From NCBI GenBank assembly GCA_964020085.1, contig OZ026598.1:10331024-10395023 (forward strand): DNA of 64,000 nt. The letters run 5' to 3'. This document shows positions 21,683 through 32,798 of this stretch, in pieces (the first letter of the stretch is position 1; each line of letters opens with the position of its first letter). Both the position numbers and the translations under genes were made by a program. This stretch comes from Micromussa lordhowensis. Taxonomy: Eukaryota > Cnidaria > Anthozoa > Scleractinia > Lobophylliidae. The notes below the pieces were generated by a model. That model did not search any database. It worked only from the letters and a program-made list of their open reading frames with translations, and had not been told where the DNA came from.

Positions 21683-24316
21683 TCATAACTTGGCTTTGAC
21701 GAGCATGTCTGTAAGAGATTTACCTCTTCTGTATGATAGGATAGGCGGATTCTTGAAGATAGTGTTCAGCAAAGGCTGATTTTGTATTAGGCCCCAGTTT
21801 TGCATGAGTATATTTTTAAGGTTGCGCACCGATGGGTGGTATGTTGTGACAAATGGCAAGATTTGTTTGCGTGCTTTTGCTTTTTGTTGGAGTGCCGACT
21901 GTCTTCCTGCGAAGCTGACTTCTGATAACGTTGTTTGTATCATTTCGTTAGGATAGCCGCGCGTGGTGAGGCGCGATTTAAAATTTGCGATACTGTCATT
22001 AAAGACTGTTTCAGAAGAGTTTGTTCTCAGAAGTCTAAGGGCTTCACCTTTAATAAAACCTTTTTTAACGCCTGGTGGGTGGCTCGAGGTAAAATGTGTG
22101 TACTGAAAGGTTTCAGTCGGCTTGTAATGTGTTCGGATGTCAAGGATCGATTCGTTTCTGAATCTTTCTCCTTTAGTTATGATTGTGTCGAGAAATGTTA
22201 TTTCCATCTCTGAGATTTCAGCCGTGAATTTGATTGTAGGGTGGAAGTTGTTAGCTTGTTTTATGAATAGGTCTATTTCCTGTCTGTTAGAGTCCCACAG
22301 TGAGAAAATGTCGTCAATATATCGTTTCCACTTTGTCGGTTTTGTTTTGCTTTGATTTATCAATTTTGTTTCTATTTCCGCCATGAAGATGTTGGCAAAT
22401 GCAACTGCCATTTTCGTACCCATTGCGGTTCCATGGGTTTGGAGGTAATTTTTTCCAATAAATTGGAATGAATTTTCTTTAAGGATAAGGCAAAGCATTT
22501 CTTTGAGATAGTGGGATGGGATGGGAGGGTTGTAGTTGTGAAATTTTTCGTATGCTTTGCATACCGTTGTAATACCCTCCTCTTGCGGTATGTTTGTATA
22601 CAAGCTTGTTACATCCATAGATACCAAAATAGTATTTTGAGAGACCTTTGTCTTCTCTATAAAGTTTATGAAGTGTGTTGTATCCTTAAGATACGATCTC
22701 TGTGTCTGTGCAATCGGCTGTAGTAATTTGTCCACAAACGATGATAGTCTTTCTGTAGGGCCTTCGCAGCCCGAAATAATCGGTCTTCCGACCGGATTTG
22801 GTTTGTGGATTTTAGTAAGGGTATAGAATATAGGGATTCTTGGAGGATTGCGTGTTTGAGAAAACCATTTTTTTGTCATGTCATCAATATAGGTATTCCG
22901 GTGGAGTCGTGTGACAAGCTCATTAACTCTTTGTAATGTTTCTACCGCCATGGCGTTTTCGAGAGGTTTATAATGTTCTCTATTGTTGAGATGAGTTTGA
23001 GCTTCTTGTATTTTGTCACACTTGTTCATTATGACGGTTGTTGTTCCTTTATCTGCCTTTTTGAAATTGATTTCAGTGTTGTCCACAAGCTCTGTAAGAG
23101 CTTTGTATTCGTTGTGTGACAGATTGTTTTTAGGTTTTGATGGTTTGATCTCTGCAAGTTGGATTTTGACACTTTCCAAGTAGCTTTCAAGGGCAACTGA
23201 CTTTTGAACCGGTGGTACCCAGTCTGATTTGACGTGAAACGGGTGCGGTTCTGTATTTTTTGTGTGGAATATGTATTGTAGTCGCATTCGTCTTGCGAAT
23301 TTTTCGAAGTCTTGCAAGAGTTGGCGTCTAATATTGTTCTCCTCTGTCACCGGTGTCGGGACAAATTTGAGCCCTTTCGAAATAACGTTGACTTGGTTGT
23401 CAGTTAGTTGGAGATTGGAGAGGTTTTTAATGAATCTCTCGTTTGACTTTCTTTGTGTGGCAATCCGTTTTTGAGCATAGCATGCTCGGCGCTGTTTGCG
23501 CCTTATGTTTGCGTTGAACCCTGTTCCTTTTTGGGGCCCCTTTACGGTGGTATGATTTTCAGGAAAGAGACTTTTGTATTTCTCAAGATCTTTATTGTTT
23601 GCAGATGTCTGCAACACATGTGTGTACAATATTTGTTTAAGCTCGTTGAAATCTTGCTGTAATTTTTCAACCTTATTTACATCGTAATTTACAATGTTTT
23701 CTGTGTTCGCCGAATGCGACTGTTCTCGCGTCGACTTATTTACAGAATTGCTGGCAGTTTCGCTACTGTTTTTAAAGAACTTAGCCTTTTTGAATTTGCT
23801 TTCTTGGCTTTCTAGGCGCCTTTTGTGGTAGCGCGTTAGTGCGCTGACGAAGCCTTGTTCTGCTTGTTGTTTGATCTCCTTTATTTCCTTGAGAAATGTG
23901 TCGTCCGGCGGGATGTTAGCCCTTGCCGAGTATTGGAAGGATTTTGGGCAGGTCTTCTTGTTCATGTGCTCTTCAAGTTTCCTGATGGAATCCTTGGATT
24001 TTCTGATGTTAGTCTCTAAAGAGGCTATGTCCATGTATTTACGTTTCCTGCTTGGCCTTTGGTTTTCAGCAGACGTTTTAGGCTGGCTGTTCTCTCGTTT
24101 GTTATGGTAGTAGGTTTTGTGCCTTGGTTCTATTTGTGATGCTGGGGGACTCTCTTCATTTGCAGAATCCTCCAATTCGTGTTTGCTGTTGTATAGCAAA
24201 TCGAGTTCATCCTTGGGAGGTATTCCCTCTGGTGTTTTGGGTATGCCAATGTCGTCGTTTACATCATCGTATCCTGGCGATGGCGAGAGATACTTCTGTA
24301 GGATGTTGTCTGTCAT
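21683..24316 (-). CDS. PLE reverse transcriptase, 877 aa (unit 2)
   Basis: Intact; the translation is identical to unit 1, including His46. Confidence 0.92.
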   Translation of the reverse strand: MTDNILQKYLSPSPGYDDVNDDIGIPKTPEGIPPKDELDLLYNSKHELEDSANEESPPASQIEPRHKTYYHNKRENSQPKTSAENQRPSRKRKYMDIASLETNIRKSKDSIRKLEEHMNKKTCPKSFQYSARANIPPDDTFLKEIKEIKQQAEQGFVSALTRYHKRRLESQESKFKKAKFFKNSSETASNSVNKSTREQSHSANTENIVNYDVNKVEKLQQDFNELKQILYTHVLQTSANNKDLEKYKSLFPENHTTVKGPQKGTGFNANIRRKQRRACYAQKRIATQRKSNERFIKNLSNLQLTDNQVNVISKGLKFVPTPVTEENNIRRQLLQDFEKFARRMRLQYIFHTKNTEPHPFHVKSDWVPPVQKSVALESYLESVKIQLAEIKPSKPKNNLSHNEYKALTELVDNTEINFKKADKGTTTVIMNKCDKIQEAQTHLNNREHYKPLENAMAVETLQRVNELVTRLHRNTYIDDMTKKWFSQTRNPPRIPIFYTLTKIHKPNPVGRPIISGCEGPTERLSSFVDKLLQPIAQTQRSYLKDTTHFINFIEKTKVSQNTILVSMDVTSLYTNIPQEEGITTVCKAYEKFHNYNPPIPSHYLKEMLCLILKENSFQFIGKNYLQTHGTAMGTKMAVAFANIFMAEIETKLINQSKTKPTKWKRYIDDIFSLWDSNRQEIDLFIKQANNFHPTIKFTAEISEMEITFLDTIITKGERFRNESILDIRTHYKPTETFQYTHFTSSHPPGVKKGFIKGEALRLLRTNSSETVFNDSIANFKSRLTTRGYPNEMIQTTLSEVSFAGRQSALQQKAKARKQILPFVTTYHPSVRNLKNILMQNWGLIQNQPLLNTIFKNPPILSYRRGKSLTDMLVKAKL

Positions 24317-24345
24317 TATCAATGGTGTTTGATAATATATGTATG

Positions 24346-24406
24346 GTCTCCAGCAAGACCGGCGGTTTCGATTCTGTACGAATCTCTTCAGTTGCTATTT
24401 ACTGAC
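24346..24406 (-). ncRNA. Hammerhead ribozyme, PLE unit 2
   Basis: Core, stems and cleavage base are identical to unit 1; predicted cut between 24357 and 24356. Confidence 0.9.
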
Positions 24407-24963
24407 AACAGTAATGTGTGTAGGAATAGTAGAGCAAGTTCTCAGTTCTATTCCTGCCTAAGTTGTGACGGGCGACCCTTTTATATCTGCAAGAGCAATT
24501 AGTGAGGATCGAAAATTGCGTATTATCATTGGCCCATTCCCTATGGAAGGGAACCAATCACCACAGTGTATTTTCGATCCGCTCTTTTTTGAAGCTCGGT
24601 TGTGTTTGTTTTGAAGGTTCTATTCGTGTAAAATTTTGATAGCAGTTTTGAAAACCTCAAGGTATACACTAAAGCATGTACACAATATGTTATGCATCCT
24701 AGCCTTGCAAAAATGAGGCCAAGGCGTGTTTGCGTAGTGCTCGCAATCGTGATTTTTGTGTTGTACATTTGGGAATTGTGTACTGTATATGTTCAACTGT
24801 GTGGTTTCACACTGGGACGGGGCCTGTCTGGGATAGCTCAACATTGGATAAAAATTAGTGACAGGCCTGCACGGACTCCCTGCGTGATTTAACTGTAACT
24901 GAATAGAGATAAGTGACAGGTCTTCACGGATTTCCTGCGCGATTTAACTGTAAATGAATGCCT

Positions 24964-27597
24964 TCATAACTTGGCTTTGACGAGCATGTCTGTAAGAGAT
25001 TTACCTCTTCTGTATGATAGGATAGGCGGATTCTTGAAGATAGTGTTCAGCAAAGGCTGATTTTGTATTAGGCCCCAGTTTTGCATGAGTATATTTTTAA
25101 GGTTGCGCACCGATGGGTGGTATGTTGTGACAAATGGCAAGATTTGTTTGCGTGCTTTTGCTTTTTGTTGGAGTGCCGACTGTCTTCCTGCGAAGCTGAC
25201 TTCTGATAACGTTGTTTGTATCATTTCGTTAGGATAGCCGCGCGTGGTGAGGCGCGATTTAAAATTTGCGATACTGTCATTAAAGACTGTTTCAGAAGAG
25301 TTTGTTCTCAGAAGTCTAAGGGCTTCACCTTTAATAAAACCTTTTTTAACGCCTGGTGGGTGGCTCGAGGTAAAATGTGTGTACTGAAAGGTTTCAGTCG
25401 GCTTGTAATGTGTTCGGATGTCAAGGATCGATTCGTTTCTGAATCTTTCTCCTTTAGTTATGATTGTGTCGAGAAATGTTATTTCCATCTCTGAGATTTC
25501 AGCCGTGAATTTGATTGTAGGGTGGAAGTTGTTAGCTTGTTTTATGAATAGGTCTATTTCCTGTCTGTTAGAGTCCCACAGTGAGAAAATGTCGTCAATA
25601 TATCGTTTCCACTTTGTCGGTTTTGTTTTGCTTTGATTTATCAATTTTGTTTCTATTTCCGCCATGAAGATGTTGGCAAATGCAACTGCCATTTTCGTAC
25701 CCATTGCGGTTCCATGGGTTTGGAGGTAATTTTTTCCAATAAATTGGAATGAATTTTCTTTAAGGATAAGGCAAAGCATTTCTTTGAGATAGTGGGATGG
25801 GATGGGAGGGTTGTAGTTGTGAAATTTTTCGTATGCTTTGCATACCGTTGTAATACCCTCCTCTTGCGGTATGTTTGTATACAAGCTTGTTACATCCATA
25901 GATACCAAAATAGTATTTTGAGAGACCTTTGTCTTCTCTATAAAGTTTATGAAGTGTGTTGTATCCTTAAGATACGATCTCTGTGTCTGTGCAATCGGCT
26001 GTAGTAATTTGTCCACAAACGATGATAGTCTTTCTGTAGGGCCTTCGCAGCCCGAAATAATCGGTCTTCCGACCGGATTTGGTTTGTGGATTTTAGTAAG
26101 GGTATAGAATATAGGGATTCTTGGAGGATTGCGTGTTTGAGAAAACCATTTTTTTGTCATGTCATCAATATAGGTATTCCGGTGGAGTCGTGTGACAAGC
26201 TCATTAACTCTTTGTAATGTTTCTACCGCCATGGCGTTTTCGAGAGGTTTATAATGTTCTCTATTGTTGAGATGAGTTTGAGCTTCTTGTATTTTGTCAC
26301 ACTTGTTCATTATGACGGTTGTTGTTCCTTTATCTGCCTTTTTGAAATTGATTTCAGTGTTGTCCACAAGCTCTGTAAGAGCTTTGTATTCGTTGTGTGA
26401 CAGATTGTTTTTAGGTTTTGATGGTTTGATCTCTGCAAGTTGGATTTTGACACTTTCCAAGTAGCTTTCAAGGGCAACTGACTTTTGAACCGGTGGTACC
26501 CAGTCTGATTTGACGTGAAACGGGTGCGGTTCTGTATTTTTTGTGTGGAATATGTATTGTAGTCGCATTCGTCTTGCGAATTTTTCGAAGTCTTGCAAGA
26601 GTTGGCGTCTAATATTGTTCTCCTCTGTCACCGGTGTCGGGACAAATTTGAGCCCTTTCGAAATAACGTTGACTTGGTTGTCAGTTAGTTGGAGATTGGA
26701 GAGGTTTTTAATGAATCTCTCGTTTGACTTTCTTTGTGTGGCAATCCGTTTTTGAGCATAGCATGCTCGGCGCTGTTTGCGCCTTATGTTTGCGTTGAAC
26801 CCTGTTCCTTTTTGGGGCCCCTTTACGGTGGTATGATTTTCAGGAAAGAGACTTTTGTATTTCTCAAGATCTTTATTGTTTGCAGATGTCTGCAACACAT
26901 GTGTGTACAATATTTGTTTAAGCTCGTTGAAATCTTGCTGTAATTTTTCAACCTTATTTACATCGTAATTTACAATGTTTTCTGTGTTCGCCGAATGCGA
27001 CTGTTCTCGCGTCGACTTATTTACAGAATTGCTGGCAGTTTCGCTACTGTTTTTAAAGAACTTAGCCTTTTTGAATTTGCTTTCTTGGCTTTCTAGGCGC
27101 CTTTTGTGGTAGCGCGTTAGTGCGCTGACGAAGCCTTGTTCTGCTTGTTGTTTGATCTCCTTTATTTCCTTGAGAAATGTGTCGTCCGGCGGGATGTTAG
27201 CCCTTGCCGAGTATTGGAAGGATTTTGGGCAGGTCTTCTTGTTCATGTGCTCTTCAAGTTTCCTGATGGAATCCTTGGATTTTCTGATGTTAGTCTCTAA
27301 AGAGGCTATGTCCATGTATTTACGTTTCCTGCTTGGCCTTTGGTTTTCAGCAGACGTTTTAGGCTGGCTGTTCTCTCGTTTGTTATGGTAGTAGGTTTTG
27401 TGCCTTGGTTCTATTTGTGATGCTGGGGGACTCTCTTCATTTGCAGAATCCTCCAATTCGTGTTTGCTGTTGTATAGCAAATCGAGTTCATCCTTGGGAG
27501 GTATTCCCTCTGGTGTTTTGGGTATGCCAATGTCGTCGTTTACATCATCGTATCCTGGCGATGGCGAGAGATACTTCTGTAGGATGTTGTCTGTCAT
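24964..27597 (-). CDS. PLE reverse transcriptase, 877 aa (unit 3)
   Basis: Intact ORF, His46 variant. Confidence 0.92.
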   Translation of the reverse strand: MTDNILQKYLSPSPGYDDVNDDIGIPKTPEGIPPKDELDLLYNSKHELEDSANEESPPASQIEPRHKTYYHNKRENSQPKTSAENQRPSRKRKYMDIASLETNIRKSKDSIRKLEEHMNKKTCPKSFQYSARANIPPDDTFLKEIKEIKQQAEQGFVSALTRYHKRRLESQESKFKKAKFFKNSSETASNSVNKSTREQSHSANTENIVNYDVNKVEKLQQDFNELKQILYTHVLQTSANNKDLEKYKSLFPENHTTVKGPQKGTGFNANIRRKQRRACYAQKRIATQRKSNERFIKNLSNLQLTDNQVNVISKGLKFVPTPVTEENNIRRQLLQDFEKFARRMRLQYIFHTKNTEPHPFHVKSDWVPPVQKSVALESYLESVKIQLAEIKPSKPKNNLSHNEYKALTELVDNTEINFKKADKGTTTVIMNKCDKIQEAQTHLNNREHYKPLENAMAVETLQRVNELVTRLHRNTYIDDMTKKWFSQTRNPPRIPIFYTLTKIHKPNPVGRPIISGCEGPTERLSSFVDKLLQPIAQTQRSYLKDTTHFINFIEKTKVSQNTILVSMDVTSLYTNIPQEEGITTVCKAYEKFHNYNPPIPSHYLKEMLCLILKENSFQFIGKNYLQTHGTAMGTKMAVAFANIFMAEIETKLINQSKTKPTKWKRYIDDIFSLWDSNRQEIDLFIKQANNFHPTIKFTAEISEMEITFLDTIITKGERFRNESILDIRTHYKPTETFQYTHFTSSHPPGVKKGFIKGEALRLLRTNSSETVFNDSIANFKSRLTTRGYPNEMIQTTLSEVSFAGRQSALQQKAKARKQILPFVTTYHPSVRNLKNILMQNWGLIQNQPLLNTIFKNPPILSYRRGKSLTDMLVKAKL

Positions 27598-27626
27598 TAT
27601 CAATGGTGTTTGATAATATATGTATG

Positions 27627-27687
27627 GTCTCCAGCAAGACCGGCGGTTTCGATTCTGTACGAATCTCTTCAGTTGCTATTTACTGAC
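27627..27687 (-). ncRNA. Hammerhead ribozyme, PLE unit 3
   Basis: All core bases conserved; predicted cut between 27638 and 27637. Confidence 0.9.
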
Positions 27688-28244
27688 AACAGTAATGTGT
27701 GTAGGAATAGTAGAGCAAGTTCTCAGTTCTATTCCTGCCTAAGTTGTGACGGGCGACCCTTTTATATCTGCAAGAGCAATTAGTGAGGATCGAAAATTGC
27801 GTATTATCATTGGCCCATTCCCTATGGAAGGGAACCAATCACCACAGTGTATTTTCGATCCGCTCTTTTTTGAAGCTCGGTTGTGTTTGTTTTGAAGGTT
27901 CTATTCGTGTAAAATTTTGATAGCAGTTTTGAAAACCTCAAGGTATACACTAAAGCATGTACACAATATGTTATGCATCCTAGCCTTGCAAAAATGAGGC
28001 CAAGGCGTGTTTGCGTAGTGCTCGCAATCGTGATTTTTGTGTTGTACATTTGGGAATTGTGTACTGTATATGTTCAACTGTGTGGTTTCACACTGGGACG
28101 GGGCCTGTCTGGGATAGCTCAACATTGGATAAAAATTAGTGACAGGCCTGCACGGACTCCCTGCGTGATTTAACTGTAACTGAATAGAGATAAGTGACAG
28201 GTCTTCACGGATTTCCTGCGCGATTTAACTGTAAATGAATGCCT

Positions 28245-30878
28245 TCATAACTTGGCTTTGACGAGCATGTCTGTAAGAGATTTACCTCTTCTGTATGATA
28301 GGATAGGCGGATTCTTGAAGATAGTGTTCAGCAAAGGCTGATTTTGTATTAGGCCCCAGTTTTGCATGAGTATATTTTTAAGGTTGCGCACCGATGGGTG
28401 GTATGTTGTGACAAATGGCAAGATTTGTTTGCGTGCTTTTGCTTTTTGTTGGAGTGCCGACTGTCTTCCTGCGAAGCTGACTTCTGATAACGTTGTTTGT
28501 ATCATTTCGTTAGGATAGCCGCGCGTGGTGAGGCGCGATTTAAAATTTGCGATACTGTCATTAAAGACTGTTTCAGAAGAGTTTGTTCTCAGAAGTCTAA
28601 GGGCTTCACCTTTAATAAAACCTTTTTTAACGCCTGGTGGGTGGCTCGAGGTAAAATGTGTGTACTGAAAGGTTTCAGTCGGCTTGTAATGTGTTCGGAT
28701 GTCAAGGATCGATTCGTTTCTGAATCTTTCTCCTTTAGTTATGATTGTGTCGAGAAATGTTATTTCCATCTCTGAGATTTCAGCCGTGAATTTGATTGTA
28801 GGGTGGAAGTTGTTAGCTTGTTTTATGAATAGGTCTATTTCCTGTCTGTTAGAGTCCCACAGTGAGAAAATGTCGTCAATATATCGTTTCCACTTTGTCG
28901 GTTTTGTTTTGCTTTGATTTATCAATTTTGTTTCTATTTCCGCCATGAAGATGTTGGCAAATGCAACTGCCATTTTCGTACCCATTGCGGTTCCATGGGT
29001 TTGGAGGTAATTTTTTCCAATAAATTGGAATGAATTTTCTTTAAGGATAAGGCAAAGCATTTCTTTGAGATAGTGGGATGGGATGGGAGGGTTGTAGTTG
29101 TGAAATTTTTCGTATGCTTTGCATACCGTTGTAATACCCTCCTCTTGCGGTATGTTTGTATACAAGCTTGTTACATCCATAGATACCAAAATAGTATTTT
29201 GAGAGACCTTTGTCTTCTCTATAAAGTTTATGAAGTGTGTTGTATCCTTAAGATACGATCTCTGTGTCTGTGCAATCGGCTGTAGTAATTTGTCCACAAA
29301 CGATGATAGTCTTTCTGTAGGGCCTTCGCAGCCCGAAATAATCGGTCTTCCGACCGGATTTGGTTTGTGGATTTTAGTAAGGGTATAGAATATAGGGATT
29401 CTTGGAGGATTGCGTGTTTGAGAAAACCATTTTTTTGTCATGTCATCAATATAGGTATTCCGGTGGAGTCGTGTGACAAGCTCATTAACTCTTTGTAATG
29501 TTTCTACCGCCATGGCGTTTTCGAGAGGTTTATAATGTTCTCTATTGTTGAGATGAGTTTGAGCTTCTTGTATTTTGTCACACTTGTTCATTATGACGGT
29601 TGTTGTTCCTTTATCTGCCTTTTTGAAATTGATTTCAGTGTTGTCCACAAGCTCTGTAAGAGCTTTGTATTCGTTGTGTGACAGATTGTTTTTAGGTTTT
29701 GATGGTTTGATCTCTGCAAGTTGGATTTTGACACTTTCCAAGTAGCTTTCAAGGGCAACTGACTTTTGAACCGGTGGTACCCAGTCTGATTTGACGTGAA
29801 ACGGGTGCGGTTCTGTATTTTTTGTGTGGAATATGTATTGTAGTCGCATTCGTCTTGCGAATTTTTCGAAGTCTTGCAAGAGTTGGCGTCTAATATTGTT
29901 CTCCTCTGTCACCGGTGTCGGGACAAATTTGAGCCCTTTCGAAATAACGTTGACTTGGTTGTCAGTTAGTTGGAGATTGGAGAGGTTTTTAATGAATCTC
30001 TCGTTTGACTTTCTTTGTGTGGCAATCCGTTTTTGAGCATAGCATGCTCGGCGCTGTTTGCGCCTTATGTTTGCGTTGAACCCTGTTCCTTTTTGGGGCC
30101 CCTTTACGGTGGTATGATTTTCAGGAAAGAGACTTTTGTATTTCTCAAGATCTTTATTGTTTGCAGATGTCTGCAACACATGTGTGTACAATATTTGTTT
30201 AAGCTCGTTGAAATCTTGCTGTAATTTTTCAACCTTATTTACATCGTAATTTACAATGTTTTCTGTGTTCGCCGAATGCGACTGTTCTCGCGTCGACTTA
30301 TTTACAGAATTGCTGGCAGTTTCGCTACTGTTTTTAAAGAACTTAGCCTTTTTGAATTTGCTTTCTTGGCTTTCTAGGCGCCTTTTGTGGTAGCGCGTTA
30401 GTGCGCTGACGAAGCCTTGTTCTGCTTGTTGTTTGATCTCCTTTATTTCCTTGAGAAATGTGTCGTCCGGCGGGATGTTAGCCCTTGCCGAGTATTGGAA
30501 GGATTTTGGGCAGGTCTTCTTGTTCATGTGCTCTTCAAGTTTCCTGATGGAATCCTTGGATTTTCTGATGTTAGTCTCTAAAGAGGCTATGTCCATGTAT
30601 TTACGTTTCCTGCTTGGCCTTTGGTTTTCAGCAGACGTTTTAGGCTGGCTGTTCTCTCGTTTGTTATGGTAGTAGGTTTTGTGCCTTGGTTCTATTTGTG
30701 ATGCTGGGGGACTCTCTTCATTTGCAGAATCCTCCAATTCGTGTTTGCTGTTGTATAGCAAATCGAGTTCATCCTTGGGAGGTATTCCCTCTGGTGTTTT
30801 GGGTATGCCAATGTCGTCGTTTACATCATCGTATCCTGGCGATGGCGAGAGATACTTCTGTAGGATGTTGTCTGTCAT
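28245..30878 (-). CDS. PLE reverse transcriptase, 877 aa (unit 4)
   Basis: Intact ORF; the last unit with His46. Confidence 0.92.
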   Translation of the reverse strand: MTDNILQKYLSPSPGYDDVNDDIGIPKTPEGIPPKDELDLLYNSKHELEDSANEESPPASQIEPRHKTYYHNKRENSQPKTSAENQRPSRKRKYMDIASLETNIRKSKDSIRKLEEHMNKKTCPKSFQYSARANIPPDDTFLKEIKEIKQQAEQGFVSALTRYHKRRLESQESKFKKAKFFKNSSETASNSVNKSTREQSHSANTENIVNYDVNKVEKLQQDFNELKQILYTHVLQTSANNKDLEKYKSLFPENHTTVKGPQKGTGFNANIRRKQRRACYAQKRIATQRKSNERFIKNLSNLQLTDNQVNVISKGLKFVPTPVTEENNIRRQLLQDFEKFARRMRLQYIFHTKNTEPHPFHVKSDWVPPVQKSVALESYLESVKIQLAEIKPSKPKNNLSHNEYKALTELVDNTEINFKKADKGTTTVIMNKCDKIQEAQTHLNNREHYKPLENAMAVETLQRVNELVTRLHRNTYIDDMTKKWFSQTRNPPRIPIFYTLTKIHKPNPVGRPIISGCEGPTERLSSFVDKLLQPIAQTQRSYLKDTTHFINFIEKTKVSQNTILVSMDVTSLYTNIPQEEGITTVCKAYEKFHNYNPPIPSHYLKEMLCLILKENSFQFIGKNYLQTHGTAMGTKMAVAFANIFMAEIETKLINQSKTKPTKWKRYIDDIFSLWDSNRQEIDLFIKQANNFHPTIKFTAEISEMEITFLDTIITKGERFRNESILDIRTHYKPTETFQYTHFTSSHPPGVKKGFIKGEALRLLRTNSSETVFNDSIANFKSRLTTRGYPNEMIQTTLSEVSFAGRQSALQQKAKARKQILPFVTTYHPSVRNLKNILMQNWGLIQNQPLLNTIFKNPPILSYRRGKSLTDMLVKAKL

Positions 30879-30907
30879 TATCAATGGTGTTTGATAATAT
30901 ATGTATG

Positions 30908-30968
30908 GTCTCCAGCAAGACCGGCGGTTTCGATTCTGTACGAATCTCTTCAGTTGCTATTTACTGAC
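30908..30968 (-). ncRNA. Hammerhead ribozyme, PLE unit 4
   Basis: All core bases conserved; predicted cut between 30919 and 30918. Confidence 0.9.
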
Positions 30969-31404
30969 AACAGTAATGTGTGTAGGAATAGTAGAGCAAG
31001 TTCTCAGTTCTATTCCTGCCTAAGTTGTGACGGGCGACCCTTTTATATCTGCAAGAGCAATTAGTGAGGATCGAAAATTGCGTATTATCATTGGCCCATT
31101 CCCTATGGAAGGGAACCAATCACCACAGTGTATTTTCGATCCGCTCTTTTTTGAAGCTCGGTTGTGTTTGTTTTGAAGGTTCTATTCGTGTAAAATTTTG
31201 ATAGCAGTTTTGAAAACCTCAAGGTATACACTAAAGCATGTACACAATATGTTATGCATCCTAGCCTTGCAAAAATGAGGCCAAGGCGTGTTTGCGTAGT
31301 GCTCGCAATCGTGATTTTTGTGTTGTACATTTGGGAATTGTGTACTGTATATGTTCAACTGTGTGGTTTCACACTGGGACGGGGCCTGTCTGGGATAGCT
31401 CAAC

Positions 31405-32798
31405 ATTGGATAAAAATTAGTGACAGGCCTGCACGGACTCCCTGCGTGATTTAACTGTAACTGAATAGAGATAAGTGACAGGTCTTCACGGATTTCCTGC
31501 GCGATTTAACTGTAAATGAATGCCTTCATAACTTGGCTTTGACGAGCATGTCTGTAAGAGATTTACCTCTTCTGTATGATAGGATAGGCGGATTCTTGAA
31601 GATAGTGTTCAGCAAAGGCTGATTTTGTATTAGGCCCCAGTTTTGCATGAGTATATTTTTAAGGTTGCGCACCGATGGGTGGTATGTTGTGACAAATGGC
31701 AAGATTTGTTTGCGTGCTTTTGCTTTTTGTTGGAGTGCCGACTGTCTTCCTGCGAAGCTGACTTCTGATAACGTTGTTTGTATCATTTCGTTAGGATAGC
31801 CGCGCGTGGTGAGGCGCGATTTAAAATTTGCGATACTGTCATTAAAGACTGTTTCAGAAGAGTTTGTTCTCAGAAGTCTAAGGGCTTCACCTTTAATAAA
31901 ACCTTTTTTAACGCCTGGTGGGTGGCTCGAGGTAAAATGTGTGTACTGAAAGGTTTCAGTCGGCTTGTAATGTGTTCGGATGTCAAGGATCGATTCGTTT
32001 CTGAATCTTTCTCCTTTAGTTATGATTGTGTCGAGAAATGTTATTTCCATCTCTGAGATTTCAGCCGTGAATTTGATTGTAGGGTGGAAGTTGTTAGCTT
32101 GTTTTATGAATAGGTCTATTTCCTGTCTGTTAGAGTCCCACAGTGAGAAAATGTCGTCAATATATCGTTTCCACTTTGTCGGTTTTGTTTTGCTTTGATT
32201 TATCAATTTTGTTTCTATTTCCGCCATGAAGATGTTGGCAAATGCAACTGCCATTTTCGTACCCATTGCGGTTCCATGGGTTTGGAGGTAATTTTTTCCA
32301 ATAAATTGGAATGAATTTTCTTTAAGGATAAGGCAAAGCATTTCTTTGAGATAGTGGGATGGGATGGGAGGGTTGTAGTTGTGAAATTTTTCGTATGCTT
32401 TGCATACCGTTGTAATACCCTCCTCTTGCGGTATGTTTGTATACAAGCTTGTTACATCCATAGATACCAAAATAGTATTTTGAGAGACCTTTGTCTTCTC
32501 TATAAAGTTTATGAAGTGTGTTGTATCCTTAAGATACGATCTCTGTGTCTGTGCAATCGGCTGTAGTAATTTGTCCACAAACGATGATAGTCTTTCTGTA
32601 GGGCCTTCGCAGCCCGAAATAATCGGTCTTCCGACCGGATTTGGTTTGTGGATTTTAGTAAGGGTATAGAATATAGGGATTCTTGGAGGATTGCGTGTTT
32701 GAGAAAACCATTTTTTTGTCATGTCATCAATATAGGTATTCCGGTGGAGTCGTGTGACAAGCTCATTAACTCTTTGTAATGTTTCTACCGCCATGGCG
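31405..32798 (-). mobile_element. PLE unit 5, 5'-truncated, 1394 bp
   Basis: Truncated at CCATGGCG/TTT; the next unit joins as TTTGGATAAA, sharing Ts. Promoter, hammerhead and the N-terminal half of the ORF are gone. Confidence 0.92.
31526..32798 (-). pseudogene. Truncated PLE reverse transcriptase (unit 5)
   Basis: It begins at the junction around Asn454 and keeps all RT motifs through LVKAKL, but lacks the N-terminal domain and DKG motif. An internal ATG (MAVETLQRV) could open a 422-aa RT core if transcribed from a neighbouring promoter. Confidence 0.88.

Larger units (their letters stand above)
21562..24842 (-). mobile_element. PLE unit 2, full length
   Basis: Its 3' end (ATTGG) abuts the 5' end of unit 1 (GATAGCTCAAC). 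This is the standard full-unit junction, repeated wherever a complete unit is followed by another. Confidence 0.92.
24843..28123 (-). mobile_element. PLE unit 3, full length
   Basis: Standard junctions on both sides; no difference from unit 2 noticed. Confidence 0.92.
28124..31404 (-). mobile_element. PLE unit 4, full length
   Basis: Last of four consecutive full units at the array base; its 5' end receives truncated unit 5. Confidence 0.92.
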